Counted from the stretch's first letter, positions 40,480-50,868 are shown. The stretch: DNA of 64,000 nucleotides from Marinomonas communis (GCF_004363305.1 NZ_SNZA01000004.1:1-64000); one strand, 5' to 3'. A program made the numbers and translations. The notes: generated by a model from the sequence alone, not told the origin.

Positions 40480-41370
40480 CTAGTTGAACACGCCGGTAGA
40501 TAAGTATCGATCACCACGATCACAAATGATCACTACAATCGTTGCACCTTCAACCTGTTCCGACAAAGCTAAGGCAGCACTGACAGCACCACCAGAGGAA
40601 ACCCCACAAAAGACCCCCTCCTCTTTGGCTAGGCGACGCATAACAACTTCCGCATCCTGTTGATCAACATCCATCACTCGATCTACACGAGAAGCATCGA
40701 AGATAGTGGGCAAATATTCTTGGGGCCAACGGCGTATACCAGGAATACTGCTCCCTTCAGAAGGTTGTAAACCGATGATTTCGACCCCTGGATTCTGCTC
40801 TTTCAAAAAACGAGAAATCCCCATAATAGTCCCCGTCGTCCCCATAGAGCTTACAAAATGAGTCACCTGCCCCTGTGTTTGCTGCCAAATTTCAGGTCCG
40901 GTTGATACATAGTGGGCGCTAGGGTTATCTTGGTTACCAAATTGATTGAGCACCTTTCCTTTGCCTGCAGCTTGCATCTCTTGCGCAAGATCGCGAGCGC
41001 GCTCCATACCTTCCTCTTTACTTACCAGATGAAGGATGGCGCCATACGCCGTCATCGCTGACTTTCTTTCTTGGCTCATGTTATCAGGCATAATCAGGTG
41101 CATTTCGTAACCTTTAATGGCGGCAGCCATTGCTAACGCGATCCCTGTATTACCACTAGTGGCTTCAATTAAACTGTCCCCAGGCTGTATATCGCCACGA
41201 GCTTCAGCCTGAGCAATCATGTTCAGAGCCGGACGATCTTTAACGGAGCCAGCTGGATTCTGCCCCTCTAGTTTCAATAATATTGTATTACTAGGGTTAG
41301 GATTGATACGCTGCAATTTAACAATCGGCGTATTGCCTATAATAGATTCAATAGTTGGGTATTCGATCAT
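40480..41370 (-). CDS. cysM: Cysteine synthase B
   Basis: CysM makes L-cysteine from O-acetylserine and sulfide or thiosulfate using PLP. The 296-aa protein has the Schiff-base lysine in LEGQNPAGSVKDRPAL, the substrate loop EATSGNTGIALAMAAA and the phosphate-binding GTTGTIMG. Length and the QNPAGSVKDRPA sequence favour CysM over CysK. It precedes rlmD and is divergent from a small lipoprotein gene. Confidence 0.94.
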   Translation of the reverse strand: MIEYPTIESIIGNTPIVKLQRINPNPSNTILLKLEGQNPAGSVKDRPALNMIAQAEARGDIQPGDSLIEATSGNTGIALAMAAAIKGYEMHLIMPDNMSQERKSAMTAYGAILHLVSKEEGMERARDLAQEMQAAGKGKVLNQFGNQDNPSAHYVSTGPEIWQQTQGQVTHFVSSMGTTGTIMGISRFLKEQNPGVEIIGLQPSEGSSIPGIRRWPQEYLPTIFDASRVDRVMDVDQQDAEVVMRRLAKEEGVFCGVSSGGAVSAALALSEQVEGATIVVIICDRGDRYLSTGVFN

Positions 41371-41512
41371 AAAGCTCAGGCACTTGAGATATTATATAAA
41401 TTAATGGTTTACGCTTTTTTACCAGATCGTATTAGAATGCACATCAGATAGATAATAAAATACAAACTAGTTATAAATTTAAGCCATATTGTTGCACTAG
41501 GAGTGACAGACT

Positions 41513-41737
41513 ATGCATAAACCTCTTTTACTTAGCGTAATGCTCGCAGCCGTAACTCTTTCGGGCTGTGACATGTTTGGTGGTCCTGCTGCGGACATCC
41601 CTGATGCTGAACTGCGTAAGAAATGGCGCGAGTGTAAAACCATCAGCAACCCATCACGTACTAAGGTTCTAGCATGTGAAAACTATGAGCGCGAATGCGA
41701 GCGCCGTAAAGGCAAAGGTAACATAGCTTGCTACTAA
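41513..41737 (+). CDS. Small cysteine-rich lipoprotein
   Basis: This 74-aa frame has a clear lipoprotein signal (MHKPLLLSVMLAAVTLSGC, lipobox LSGC, lipid Cys19). The mature part is charged and has several cysteines (ECKTI, LACENYERECE, IACY) that could form disulfides in the periplasm. A good Shine-Dalgarno (GGAGTGACAGACT) precedes it. The family is not recognised. It lies 29 bp ahead of barA, possibly in one transcript. Confidence 0.8.
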   Translation: MHKPLLLSVMLAAVTLSGCDMFGGPAADIPDAELRKKWRECKTISNPSRTKVLACENYERECERRKGKGNIACY

Positions 41738-41766
41738 AGTTCTTGTAGAGAAATAGGAAATGAAAA

Positions 41767-44619
41767 ATGCTCAATTCCGTTAGCTCACCTCTGCAAGCGT
41801 CTTTGTGGAAAGCCATTTTTCTTCCTGTACTGTTTGTTATTGGCATTACTTGCTTACTAATTTATCTAAGTGAAATCATAGATAGAAGGCATCAATTCGA
41901 GCATCTTAGCCAGTACCAAACCGAACAAATTGCTGATGCCAGTGAATATGCGCTTTTATTTAACGATCGCAATTTAATTCGCAATAATATACAAAGCCTG
42001 CTTCGTCAGACAGATATTGTTGGTGTTACCTACTTCAACAATCAAGGCAATATCATTGATAATGTTGGCCTTCCTCCTGACCTATCGCTGCCATTACCTA
42101 CACTCGCCTCTCACCATTACACTCAGGCGAGTGACTACTACCTCTCAACAGCGCCGATTTATTATTCGAACACCAATCAGTCCAATAATTTCAATGACAC
42201 ACCTTTCAGCGAACCAAATAGCACCATTTTAGCGGATGCTATTGGCTTATCTACCCCACCTAAAAAAGAGCTACTCGGCTGGATTCAAGTCAGTTCAAGC
42301 ACCCAACGACTGCAGCTTGAGAACATCAAAATAGCCGTCGCCAGCATTGGCTATTTTACCGTTTTATCGTTGCTTTCTGTTATAGCCTGCTGGTACTACA
42401 CAAAACGCCTTGCCACTCCTTGGCTAACCATTTCAGAACGACTGCATCTAATTCAAAAAGGCGAGTTTGAAAAGGCTGACAGTCTTGACTTACCAGAGCA
42501 TATGCAAGCAACAAATAGCGCCCTAGAACATATCACTGAGCGATTAAGAAACTATCGAACAGAACTAGAAAACGAAATCAATCAAATCACAAAAGAAACT
42601 CGTGAAAACGCCATTCTGCTTGAGGAAAAAAGCGCTCAACTGCACATAGCTAACCGTGAGGCAATGGAGTCCAATCGCCTAAAGACACAGTTTTTAGCCA
42701 ATATTTCTCATGAAGTTCGAACACCTCTAAATGCAATCCTAGGTTATACAAACCTACTAAAAAAAGATGAGCTACATCCTCAGCAAAAGGGCTATGTGGA
42801 AACCATTGCTCAGTCAACTAATGATTTGCTAACCACCATCGGCAACATACTGGATTTCTCTAAAATCGAAGCTGGAAAAACTGTTGTACTTGAATCTGAG
42901 GATTTCAGCCTAAAAGATACTATAGACGATGTCCTACATTCACTGTCGTCTACTCTGACGAGCGACACAAAAGATATCGACCTCATCCCAAACTTCTCTG
43001 AAGAACTGCCAGACTGGGTCAAAGGTGATAAGACTCGACTTAGGCAAATCCTGAATAACTTAGTTGGCAATGCTATCAAGTTTACACAACAGGGCACTAT
43101 CCGGGTAAACGTACAATGCAAAGCAATAACGCAGCATGAACTAGAAATTCATGTAGAAGTCGTTGACACCGGCTGCGGCATTGCCAACGACAAACTAGGA
43201 CAACTCTTTAAGCCATTTTCCCAAGTAGACTCGAGCCATACACGTAGTTATGCTGGGACAGGTTTAGGTCTAGTGATCACAAAAAAACTCATCGAGCAAA
43301 TGGGCGGCAGCATTAGCGTAAACAGTGAACTAGGCCGAGGCTCTAATTTTTTCTTCCATATAAAACTAGAACCTTCTTTAAAGAAAACCGAGACTCTCCC
43401 CCTTTTGGAAGAGAGATGGCTGGTTCTAGAACCTAATACGCGTTATCGAAGTCACCTCGAAAGCCTGTTCGCTCAGATTGCTCCTCACTCAGCCTTTAGC
43501 AGTACTGTGGAACAATTTATGGCGGAGCTACATGATCATGAATCAGAATACTTCGGCGTGATTCTGTCTATTGGAGATGACCAAGAGTCTGCCAAAGATG
43601 CAGCGGAATTAGCTAAGTACGTCTCAACACGCTTTGCACTGCCTTACTTCATTTTATGCAAGCCGCTGAGCTATCTTGCCCAATATGCTCAGCGTTTTGA
43701 TCTAGAAAATGACATCATTCAAAAGCCTGTATCGAAAGCTTCACTGTACACGGCGCTTAGTAACCAAACAGAGCAAACACTACAAACCAAACCTTCTCAG
43801 CACCATGAAACGAGCCCTGACTATAATCATCTAAAGGGGTTACATGTGCTTGCCGTAGATGACACCCCAATTAACTTACAACTACTAGGCCATTGGCTAG
43901 ACCCCCATGCCATACAACTGAGTTTGGCCTACTCAGGTGCCGAAGCTATTAAGATGGCTGAGCAGAACACTTATGATCTGATCCTAATGGACATTCAAAT
44001 GCCCGAAATGGACGGCATGCAGACCACTCAACAACTTCGCAAACAGGCTGGCTATGAAGAGACTCCGATTATCGCTTTGACAGCACACGCACTTGCTGAA
44101 GAACAGCAATCTATTTTAGCCAGCGGCATGAATGCATACCTAACCAAGCCAATCAATGAAGAGACACTACTGAACACCTTAACAAAATGGTGTGCTACAA
44201 AGGTTAACTTGAGCCAACAAGTGGATGAGCAGTTAGCGGAAGTATTTGATGTAAACAAAGCATTAAACATGGCAGGAAACCGCCCACAAGCAGCCAAAGA
44301 CCTCTTTGAAATGCTTATGCAGTCTCTACATGAAGACCAGCGCCTCTTGAACCACCACTTTGCTAATCAAGATTTAGAAAAGCTAATTGCCACAGTGCAC
44401 CGCATCCATGGTGCAAGTAAGTACTCTGGAACGATTGAGTTAACTAAACACGCCAACTTTCTAGAAACCCACCTAAAAGAATTAGGATTTGATGAGGTAG
44501 AAGAGGTGTTTGAGGATTTTATGGCAGCGCTAGAGCGCCTTAAAAACCTACAATCTCTTATTCCTTGGCCTCAAGCGTCACAAACGCCAGAGCAAAATCT
44601 CGCTCATCCGACAGACTAA
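41767..44619 (+). CDS. barA: Hybrid sensor histidine kinase BarA/GacS
   Basis: BarA/GacS passes phosphate to UvrY/GacA and so controls Csr/Rsm small RNAs, carbon storage and motility. The 950-aa tripartite protein has TM1 (about 13-35), a periplasmic domain, TM2 (about 190-212), a HAMP linker, HisKA with phospho-His315 (NISHEVRTPLNAILG), HATPase_c with GLGLVITKKLIEQMGG, a degenerate receiver (about 540-650), a true receiver with Asp742 (LILMDIQMPEMDG) and an HPt with His878 (VHRIHGASKYSG). The gene faces cysM-rlmD-relA as in E. coli. Its last 62 bp overlap acpS. Confidence 0.95.
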   Translation: MLNSVSSPLQASLWKAIFLPVLFVIGITCLLIYLSEIIDRRHQFEHLSQYQTEQIADASEYALLFNDRNLIRNNIQSLLRQTDIVGVTYFNNQGNIIDNVGLPPDLSLPLPTLASHHYTQASDYYLSTAPIYYSNTNQSNNFNDTPFSEPNSTILADAIGLSTPPKKELLGWIQVSSSTQRLQLENIKIAVASIGYFTVLSLLSVIACWYYTKRLATPWLTISERLHLIQKGEFEKADSLDLPEHMQATNSALEHITERLRNYRTELENEINQITKETRENAILLEEKSAQLHIANREAMESNRLKTQFLANISHEVRTPLNAILGYTNLLKKDELHPQQKGYVETIAQSTNDLLTTIGNILDFSKIEAGKTVVLESEDFSLKDTIDDVLHSLSSTLTSDTKDIDLIPNFSEELPDWVKGDKTRLRQILNNLVGNAIKFTQQGTIRVNVQCKAITQHELEIHVEVVDTGCGIANDKLGQLFKPFSQVDSSHTRSYAGTGLGLVITKKLIEQMGGSISVNSELGRGSNFFFHIKLEPSLKKTETLPLLEERWLVLEPNTRYRSHLESLFAQIAPHSAFSSTVEQFMAELHDHESEYFGVILSIGDDQESAKDAAELAKYVSTRFALPYFILCKPLSYLAQYAQRFDLENDIIQKPVSKASLYTALSNQTEQTLQTKPSQHHETSPDYNHLKGLHVLAVDDTPINLQLLGHWLDPHAIQLSLAYSGAEAIKMAEQNTYDLILMDIQMPEMDGMQTTQQLRKQAGYEETPIIALTAHALAEEQQSILASGMNAYLTKPINEETLLNTLTKWCATKVNLSQQVDEQLAEVFDVNKALNMAGNRPQAAKDLFEMLMQSLHEDQRLLNHHFANQDLEKLIATVHRIHGASKYSGTIELTKHANFLETHLKELGFDEVEEVFEDFMAALERLKNLQSLIPWPQASQTPEQNLAHPTD

Positions 44620-44941
44620 GGTGCCAGTTAGCGTCAAACTCCAGCCTCTGACTGATGGCCGCATCGACTTCTAGAGTCGGCTTTCCACTTGCAAGGTTTA
44701 CAACTGTGAAATGCTGAAAGCTAACCCCTGAGCCAATCCCTGTTCCCAAGGCTTTTACTGCAGCCTCTTTTGCTGCAAAACGCTTAGCAACAAACGATGC
44801 GTGCTTCTCAGGATTGAGCTGATCGAGCTGTTGGCGCTCATGGGGGGTTAAGATACGGTTGATGAAACGCTCTCCCGTGCGCTCAATTGAGTTCGCAATT
44901 CTATTGATCTCAACAATATCCGTTCCAATACCTTTAATCAT
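44558..44941 (-). CDS. acpS: Holo-[acyl-carrier-protein] synthase
   Basis: AcpS attaches 4'-phosphopantetheine to apo-ACP. The 127-aa protein has IKGIGTDIVEINRI with the Mg-binding Asp and FVAKRFAAKEAAVKALGTGIG with the second acidic ligand. The 3' end overlaps the 3' end of barA by 62 bp on opposite strands; the last coding part (FVTLEAKE) is past the usual conserved core. It follows recO directly, since pdxJ is absent between them. Confidence 0.95.
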   Translation of the reverse strand: MIKGIGTDIVEINRIANSIERTGERFINRILTPHERQQLDQLNPEKHASFVAKRFAAKEAAVKALGTGIGSGVSFQHFTVVNLASGKPTLEVDAAISQRLEFDANWHLSLSDERDFALAFVTLEAKE

Positions 44942-44950
44942 GTAACGTAA

Positions 44951-45697
44951 CTAGACCTTATCCGAAAGTTTGAAAATAGGCACCTGCCATAAACGCTCGC
45001 CATCATAGGGACTTGCAGGCAGAAGAGATCGTGATTTTAATGGTTTTTCACCAAGCGCTAAATCCAGCCATGCCCGATGTAGCTCCTTGGCTAGAGTCAG
45101 TACGTATTTATTGTTCCAACTCCCGCTGGCATAAGCCATCGCTGCAGCGCCGTCCAGAAACACAATTGGCTTTACCTTAGGCTGTTCACCATAGTAGGGG
45201 CGAAGACCAAACTTATGATGCAATTGATAAAGCTGATTTGGCTCCAACACCTCACCTCGACTGGTGGCGGCCATATTCACTTGCACCCCAAGCTCCTCGA
45301 ACAGTCCAAGCTCAAAGCGCCTTAACAAGGGTGCAATCGGCACATCCCCACCTAAATGGGAAATCAGCCATTGGTATAAAATAAACAGTGGTTCAAACGG
45401 CAAATTCACGGGCAACAATCGTTCAATCAACTCATGCACATAGAAAGCACTGTACAAAGCAGTGCCTGTAAGTTGTATCGATGCCCCAAGCGCCTCGGCA
45501 GAGCGAATCGTTTTCAATTCCGAACGACCAGATAACTCAAATTCTAGCAACAAAAAAGACCCGGGGGATACCCGAGCCTCTTTCGTTTTTTTACGCCATA
45601 CCCCTCGTATTAAGCCCGCTTCACGAGTCAAAATGTCCACTAAGACTTTGTCATCTTGAAAGGGACGAGTATGTATTACGTAGCCTTGAACGCGCAC
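44951..45697 (-). CDS. recO: DNA repair protein RecO
   Basis: RecO helps load RecA at SSB-coated gaps in the RecFOR pathway. The 248-aa protein begins at GTG 3 bp after the era stop, with the OB-fold N-terminus VQGYVIHTRPFQDDKVLVDI and FSVEGLIRG-like DILTREAGLIRGVWR. A helical middle (YELIERLLP-like VHELIERLLP) follows. The usual era-recO order supports the call. Confidence 0.93.
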   Translation of the reverse strand: MRVQGYVIHTRPFQDDKVLVDILTREAGLIRGVWRKKTKEARVSPGSFLLLEFELSGRSELKTIRSAEALGASIQLTGTALYSAFYVHELIERLLPVNLPFEPLFILYQWLISHLGGDVPIAPLLRRFELGLFEELGVQVNMAATSRGEVLEPNQLYQLHHKFGLRPYYGEQPKVKPIVFLDGAAAMAYASGSWNNKYVLTLAKELHRAWLDLALGEKPLKSRSLLPASPYDGERLWQVPIFKLSDKV

Positions 45698-45700
45698 GAA

Positions 45701-46615
45701 TTAATCGTCTTGATAACCTAAACTGGCCAACGCTCGCTCATCATCAGACCAGCCAGAACGCACCTTAACCCATAAATTCAACATTACCTTCTGCTGGAAC
45801 AAGTTCTCCATATCAATGCGAGATTCTTTTCCGATCAGTTTAATCTTGGCACCTTTATCACCAATGATGATGCGTTTTTGGCCGTCACGTTCGACTAAGA
45901 TCAAAGCACTGATGTGAATAGTGCTACCTTCAAAAACAAACTCTTCGATTTGCACAGCAACTTCATAAGGCACTTCTTGGCCCAGCTGACGCGTAATCTT
46001 CTCACGCACAATTTCAGCAGCCAAAAAGCGCGAGCTACGATTGGTGATTTGATCTTCAGGGTAATACTGGACACCTTCAGGGATGTAGCTTTCAACTAGC
46101 GCTTCTAAACGGTCTAAGTTCTTATTACGCAACGCAGAGATCGGTACAATCTGTGAGAAATCCATTTTCTCTGAAAGTGACATCATGCGTGGTAGCAACT
46201 CATCCTTCTCTTCCAGTTTATCGACCTTATTTACCACCAAAACTACAGGACACTCTGCATGACGAACCTTTGCTAACACATTATCGTCTTCTTCGGTCCA
46301 ACGCTCCGCATCGATCACAAACAGGACTACATCAACATCTTTTAGCGCTTGGTTAGCCGTTCGGTTCATATAACGGTTGATGGCTTTATCTTGCCCTTTA
46401 TGCAGCCCAGGTGTGTCCACATAAATGGTTTGCATATGACCTTTGGTTTGCACACCTAAGATTTGATCGCGTGTCGTTTGCGGCTTACGCGATGTAATAG
46501 ACAGTTTTTGACCAAGAATGTGGTTCATTAACGTTGATTTACCAACGTTAGGTCGACCAACAATGGCAACAAAGCCACAATGGGTAATTTCTTGGTAATC
46601 TTCTTCGTGATGCAT
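45701..46615 (-). CDS. era: GTPase Era
   Basis: Era is a GTPase that helps 16S rRNA maturation and 30S assembly. The 304-aa protein has G1 [13 protein letters not shown]3 DTPGLH, G4 NKVDKL and a C-terminal KH domain with [20 protein letters not shown]. Its ATG directly follows the rnc stop codon (TAAATG), indicating coupling with RNase III. Confidence 0.97.
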   Translation of the reverse strand: MHHEEDYQEITHCGFVAIVGRPNVGKSTLMNHILGQKLSITSRKPQTTRDQILGVQTKGHMQTIYVDTPGLHKGQDKAINRYMNRTANQALKDVDVVLFVIDAERWTEEDDNVLAKVRHAECPVVLVVNKVDKLEEKDELLPRMMSLSEKMDFSQIVPISALRNKNLDRLEALVESYIPEGVQYYPEDQITNRSSRFLAAEIVREKITRQLGQEVPYEVAVQIEEFVFEGSTIHISALILVERDGQKRIIIGDKGAKIKLIGKESRIDMENLFQQKVMLNLWVKVRSGWSDDERALASLGYQDD

Positions 46616-47293
46616 TTAGTTTTTTTCCAACTGTTTAAGTGCTTTGGCAGCAGCATTTTGCTCGGCAATTCTCCGGCTACTCCCTTTGCCTTCGATTGGC
46701 GCATCGAATAATTCAATTTGGCAGTGTACAAAAAATGTCTGAGCATGCGGTTCACCAACGATATCCACCACTTCATATTGGGGAAGCGAATGCTTACGTG
46801 CTTGCAGAAACTCTTGCAGTCGCGTCTTAGCGTCTTTCGTTACCACTTTTAGAGACGTCGCATTTAAACGCTCTTTGTACCACTCCAGAATATGCTGTCG
46901 GCAAACATCCATACCTGCATCGAGGTAAATCGCTCCGATGATCCCTTCAACAGCATCAGCCAGAATAGAATCACGACGAAACCCACCGCTTTTAAGCTCA
47001 CCAGCCCCAAGCTTAAGGAAATCCCCCAATTGGAATTCACGAGCTAACTCGGCCAAGGTGTCACCTTTCACAAGGGACGCGCGCAGTCGACTTAACTCGC
47101 CTTCTTTCGCTTTAGGAAAACGGTGAAACAAGTCCTCAGCGATCACATAATTTAAGATCGAATCGCCTAAAAACTCCAATCGTTCGTTGTTTTTTCCACC
47201 ATAACTACGGTGTGTCAACGCTAACTCAAGCAACCCAAGGTCGGCGAAGAAGTACCCTATACGCCGACACAATTTGTCATAAAGAGAGCTCAA
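46616..47293 (-). CDS. rnc: Ribonuclease III
   Basis: RNase III cuts double-stranded RNA in rRNA and mRNA processing. The 225-aa protein starts at a TTG preceded by TGGAGAAATT and has the catalytic signature [13 protein letters not shown], a second acidic site in [13 protein letters not shown] and a C-terminal dsRBD (about 155-222, with [16 protein letters not shown]). It lies 15 bp after lepB. Confidence 0.97.
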   Translation of the reverse strand: MSSLYDKLCRRIGYFFADLGLLELALTHRSYGGKNNERLEFLGDSILNYVIAEDLFHRFPKAKEGELSRLRASLVKGDTLAELAREFQLGDFLKLGAGELKSGGFRRDSILADAVEGIIGAIYLDAGMDVCRQHILEWYKERLNATSLKVVTKDAKTRLQEFLQARKHSLPQYEVVDIVGEPHAQTFFVHCQIELFDAPIEGKGSSRRIAEQNAAAKALKQLEKN

Positions 47294-47308
47294 AATTTCT
47301 CCAAAATA

Positions 47309-48133
47309 TTATTCAATTAAACCGTTATTCTTAAAGCTCGGGAGACTAAAGAACTCATCCCAATGCAGCCATACATAGAATGCTCGGCCTTTTAAGTTTT
47401 CTTCCGGAACAAAGCCCCAGACTCGGCTATCCGCACTATTATCGCGGTTATCGCCCATCACAAAATATTGACCTTCAGGTACCACCCAATCCCCTTCAAG
47501 AGGGTTACGTCGGTAACTTTTGTAAACTTCATGTGATACACCATCTAACTCTTCTTGAAATACCGCTACTGGTTCACGGCTTGGATTTAGAGAAACAGGT
47601 AGCTCAGCCAATAGCGACTCATCCATCAACTCCCCATTAATCATAAGTCGCTTGTTATGGTAGCTAATAACATCACCAGGCAAACCAATCATGCGTTTAA
47701 TATAGTTCAAACTTGGGTTTTCAGGGTATTTAAAGACAACGACATCCCCACGCTTAGGCTCCGTCGTCGGGATTATGGTCGAGTTCAAAACTGGGAGACG
47801 AATGCCATAATCCATTTTATTCACTAAAATGAAGTCACCAATCTCAAGAGTCGGCAACATAGATCCAGATGGAATCTGAAACGGCTCCGCAACAAATGAA
47901 CGCAAACCAAAGATTACTGCGATGATAACGAAGTAAGATTTGACCTCTAGCAACCATTTCGGCGTATCTGCAAGATTCTGCTTAACGTTTTTATCAAGGG
48001 CTGCTACTGCCTCTGGCGCCATTTGCGACAAAATGAATTTACGCTTTGGCGCATAAACCAATCTATCCACTAACCAAGCCGCTAGGGTAATCAAAAAGGC
48101 AATCGCTAGGATTAACTCGAAATCAAAATCCAT
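47309..48133 (-). CDS. lepB: Signal peptidase I
   Basis: LepB removes signal peptides at the outer face of the inner membrane. The 274-aa protein has two N-terminal membrane helices (about 5-24 and 66-80), the catalytic Ser91 in PSGSMLPTLEIGD, the general base Lys146 in NYIKRMIGLPGD, and the late GDNRDNSADSRVWG motif. The ATG has a good Shine-Dalgarno (TTGGAGAGTAAGT). It follows lepA with a hairpin in the gap. Confidence 0.97.
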   Translation of the reverse strand: MDFDFELILAIAFLITLAAWLVDRLVYAPKRKFILSQMAPEAVAALDKNVKQNLADTPKWLLEVKSYFVIIAVIFGLRSFVAEPFQIPSGSMLPTLEIGDFILVNKMDYGIRLPVLNSTIIPTTEPKRGDVVVFKYPENPSLNYIKRMIGLPGDVISYHNKRLMINGELMDESLLAELPVSLNPSREPVAVFQEELDGVSHEVYKSYRRNPLEGDWVVPEGQYFVMGDNRDNSADSRVWGFVPEENLKGRAFYVWLHWDEFFSLPSFKNNGLIE

Positions 48134-48149
48134 ACTTACTCTCCAAGTA

Positions 48150-48173
48150 AAAGAGCCGCACTGGATGCGGCCC
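48150..48173 (-). terminator. Terminator-like hairpin between lepA and lepB
   Basis: On the minus strand GCCGCA, TCCAG, TGCGGC is followed by TCTTTTAC in the 52-bp gap between lepA and lepB. The stem is only 6-7 bp and the U tract is short, so it is a weak terminator or attenuator at most. Confidence 0.45.
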
Positions 48174-48185
48174 TATCTTTCCGGC

Positions 48186-49988
48186 TTAGCTATCGACTTT
48201 AAGTACAGCTAAGAATGCACTTTGAGGCACTTCGACGTTACCGACTTGCTTCATGCGCTTTTTACCTTCTTTCTGCTTCTGCAGCAGTTTCTTCTTACGA
48301 CTCACGTCACCACCGTAACATTTCGCTGTTACGTTTTTACGCAATGCTTTTACGGTAGTACGAGCAATCACTTTGGCACCCACGGCACCTTGGATAGCCA
48401 CATCAAACATCTGACGCGGAATCAGGTCTTTCATCTTCTCACACAATGCACGACCTTTGGTTTGCACGTTGTCACGGTGCATGATCAGAGCCAACGCATC
48501 CACTCGCTCACTGTTGATCAAGATATCCAAGCGAACCAATGGCGCGGCTTCAAAGTGATGGAAAGAGTAATCCAACGAAGCAAAACCGCGGCTACAAGAC
48601 TTAAGACGATCGAAGAAGTCCAATACCACCTCATTCATCGGCAAGTGGTAACGAAGCTGAACTTGGCTACCAACGTATTGCATGTCTTTTTGGATACCAC
48701 GTTTCTCAACACACAGAGAAATGACGTTACCAAGGTAATCCTGCGGCACAAGAATATTTGCCTCTACGATTGGCTCACGCATTTCACGAACCGTACCTGG
48801 GTCTGGCATCTTCGATGGGCTATCAACGTTGATCACATCACCGCTATTTAGTTCCACTTCGTAAACTACCGTTGGCGCTGTGGTAATCAGATCAAGGTCG
48901 TATTCACGTTCCAAACGCTCTTGGATGATTTCCATGTGAAGCATCCCTAGGAAACCACAACGGAAACCAAAACCAAGGGCGTCAGATGTTTCTGGCTCGA
49001 AGAATAACGAAGCATCGTTAAGCGTTAGTTTATCTAACGCTTCACGGAAATCTTCGTAGTCATCAGAGCTCACTGGGAATAACCCTGCGTAAACCTGTGG
49101 TTTTACTTTTTGGAAACCAGATAACTGCGGCACATCAGGGGTTGCGATGTGCGTAATCGTGTCACCCACCGGCGCACCGTGGATATCTTTGATACCCGCA
49201 ATGACATAACCTACTTCACCCGCCTTTAAGACACCGGTTTCTTTGCGCTTAGGCGTAAAGATACCAATGTTATCTACTGGGTAGGTTTGCTTAGTCGACT
49301 TGATGAAAATCTTATCTTTCTTGCGAAGTGTGCCCTGTTTAATACGCACTAGAGAGACAACGCCTAGGTAGTTGTCAAACCAAGAGTCGATGATCAATGC
49401 TTGTAAAGGCGCTTCAGTATCGCCCTCTGGTGGTGGGATCGTAGCAACAAGACGCTCTAGCACATCTTCTACACCCAAACCTGTTTTCGCTGAACAAGTC
49501 ACCGCATCCGTGGCATCAATACCAATGATTTCTTCGATTTCTGCTGCAACACGAGTTGGCTCAGCTTGAGGTAAGTCGATTTTGTTCAAAACCGGCATAA
49601 CCTCAAGGCCCTGTTCGATCGCTGTATAACAGTTCGCTACGGACTGAGCTTCCACACCCTGCGCGGCGTCAACTACCAACAATGCACCTTCACAAGCCGC
49701 AAGAGAACGTGACACTTCGTAAGAGAAGTCTACGTGTCCAGGTGTATCGATGAAGTTAAGTTGGTAGGTATTACCGTCCTCGGAATGGAAATCAAGCGTC
49801 ACACTTTGTGCTTTGATAGTGATACCGCGCTCACGCTCGATATCCATCGAATCCAACACTTGGTTGGCCATTTCACGCTCAGACAGACCTTCACATTTTT
49901 GAATAAAACGGTCCGCCAAGGTCGACTTACCATGGTCAATGTGCGCGATAATACTAAAATTTCGGATGTGCTTAAGATTGTTCGACAC
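48186..49988 (-). CDS. lepA: Elongation factor 4 (LepA)
   Basis: LepA is a translational GTPase related to EF-G that affects initiation and ribosome biogenesis. The 600-aa protein has G1 [15 protein letters not shown]2/G3 [10 protein letters not shown] and [13 protein letters not shown]4 NKIDLPQA and the LepA-specific C-terminal domain with [15 protein letters not shown]. The start is GTG. It leads the lepA-lepB-rnc-era-recO-acpS series. Confidence 0.97.
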   Translation of the reverse strand: MSNNLKHIRNFSIIAHIDHGKSTLADRFIQKCEGLSEREMANQVLDSMDIERERGITIKAQSVTLDFHSEDGNTYQLNFIDTPGHVDFSYEVSRSLAACEGALLVVDAAQGVEAQSVANCYTAIEQGLEVMPVLNKIDLPQAEPTRVAAEIEEIIGIDATDAVTCSAKTGLGVEDVLERLVATIPPPEGDTEAPLQALIIDSWFDNYLGVVSLVRIKQGTLRKKDKIFIKSTKQTYPVDNIGIFTPKRKETGVLKAGEVGYVIAGIKDIHGAPVGDTITHIATPDVPQLSGFQKVKPQVYAGLFPVSSDDYEDFREALDKLTLNDASLFFEPETSDALGFGFRCGFLGMLHMEIIQERLEREYDLDLITTAPTVVYEVELNSGDVINVDSPSKMPDPGTVREMREPIVEANILVPQDYLGNVISLCVEKRGIQKDMQYVGSQVQLRYHLPMNEVVLDFFDRLKSCSRGFASLDYSFHHFEAAPLVRLDILINSERVDALALIMHRDNVQTKGRALCEKMKDLIPRQMFDVAIQGAVGAKVIARTTVKALRKNVTAKCYGGDVSRKKKLLQKQKEGKKRMKQVGNVEVPQSAFLAVLKVDS

Positions 49989-50134
49989 TATAAACTCACA
50001 CTTAAAAAGCGATTTGATATTAAGTAACTGTTGATAAGTCCACTACGGGGCAGGCAGAGCTCAAGTCTGATTCAGCGCTCAAACCAAGTAATAAATGACT
50101 TATAAACAGAACCTCAGGGTAAAATATGGCGCGC

Positions 50135-50140
50135 ATTCTA
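50135..50140 (-). promoter_or_regulatory. Possible lepA promoter -10 box
   Basis: On the minus strand TAGAAT is followed by the G+C-rich GCGCGCC, about 147 bp ahead of lepA. The form is usual for housekeeping operons in this group, but no good -35 is seen 16-18 bp upstream. The rest of the 215-bp gap to ribC holds no gene I can support. Confidence 0.4.
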
Positions 50141-50203
50141 CCGAAATTAGGGGATAGACTCCATTTATTTCCGTTGTCGCGCACCATATCCTCGATTTTT
50201 ACG

Positions 50204-50839
50204 TTAGGGCAACACAATCCCACGCTGCTTTAGAACACGTTCAACCGTATCGACAGTTGCTTGTGTATGGGCATCAATTTCTAGGTTGACCAAATCACCA
50301 GACTGCAGAATACCAAACGTCGTCAAACGCAAGGTTTCAGGAATCAGGGATACTTCGATCCAATCATCACCAATGGCACTGATAGTTAAGCTTGCTCCAT
50401 TGAGTCCTACGTAGCCTTTATCAAACAAGTAACGTCGAGCGTCAACGTCAGGGTTTTCAAGGTCCACAGCAAAACGAATATGAAAACTTTCATCGATGCG
50501 TTCAATATGACGCACTGTCACCGTCGTCATAATGTGACCAGACATAACATGACCACCTACCTCATCGCCCATTCTAGCTGCTCGCTCGAAGTTGACTTTA
50601 ACGCCCGGCTTTAAGCGACCAATATTGGTCAGATTTAAAGTCGTATCAATGACATCAAACGTTAAGATATCCCCTTCTATTTTCGCAACAGTCAGACATA
50701 CACCGTTAATCGCAACACTTGCACCCAGTTGCTGCTGCAGCATCATACCTTGAGGAAACTTCACTTCTAGAATGAGGTTTCGACCATTCTCTTGACAGGA
50801 AACAACTTCCGCCATACCTTGGACTATGCCAGTAAACAT
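50204..50839 (-). CDS. ribC: Riboflavin synthase alpha chain
   Basis: Riboflavin synthase turns two lumazines into riboflavin plus a pyrimidinedione. The 211-aa protein has the start MFTGIVQG and two tandem lumazine-binding barrels, each carrying a copy of the conserved motif (GHVMSGHIMTT in the first, VGLNGASLTISAI in the second). It is closest by eye to E. coli RibC (single gene away from the rib operon). No FMN riboswitch is seen in its short leader. Confidence 0.92.
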   Translation of the reverse strand: MFTGIVQGMAEVVSCQENGRNLILEVKFPQGMMLQQQLGASVAINGVCLTVAKIEGDILTFDVIDTTLNLTNIGRLKPGVKVNFERAARMGDEVGGHVMSGHIMTTVTVRHIERIDESFHIRFAVDLENPDVDARRYLFDKGYVGLNGASLTISAIGDDWIEVSLIPETLRLTTFGILQSGDLVNLEIDAHTQATVDTVERVLKQRGIVLP

Positions 50840-50868
50840 TTTCGGTCCTCTATCTGTTCTTTAATTAG

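Noticed and set aside
50020..50223. 67-aa minus-strand frame between lepA and ribC
   Set aside because: No signal, motif or credible ribosome site, and it overlaps ribC; it lies across the likely lepA promoter.
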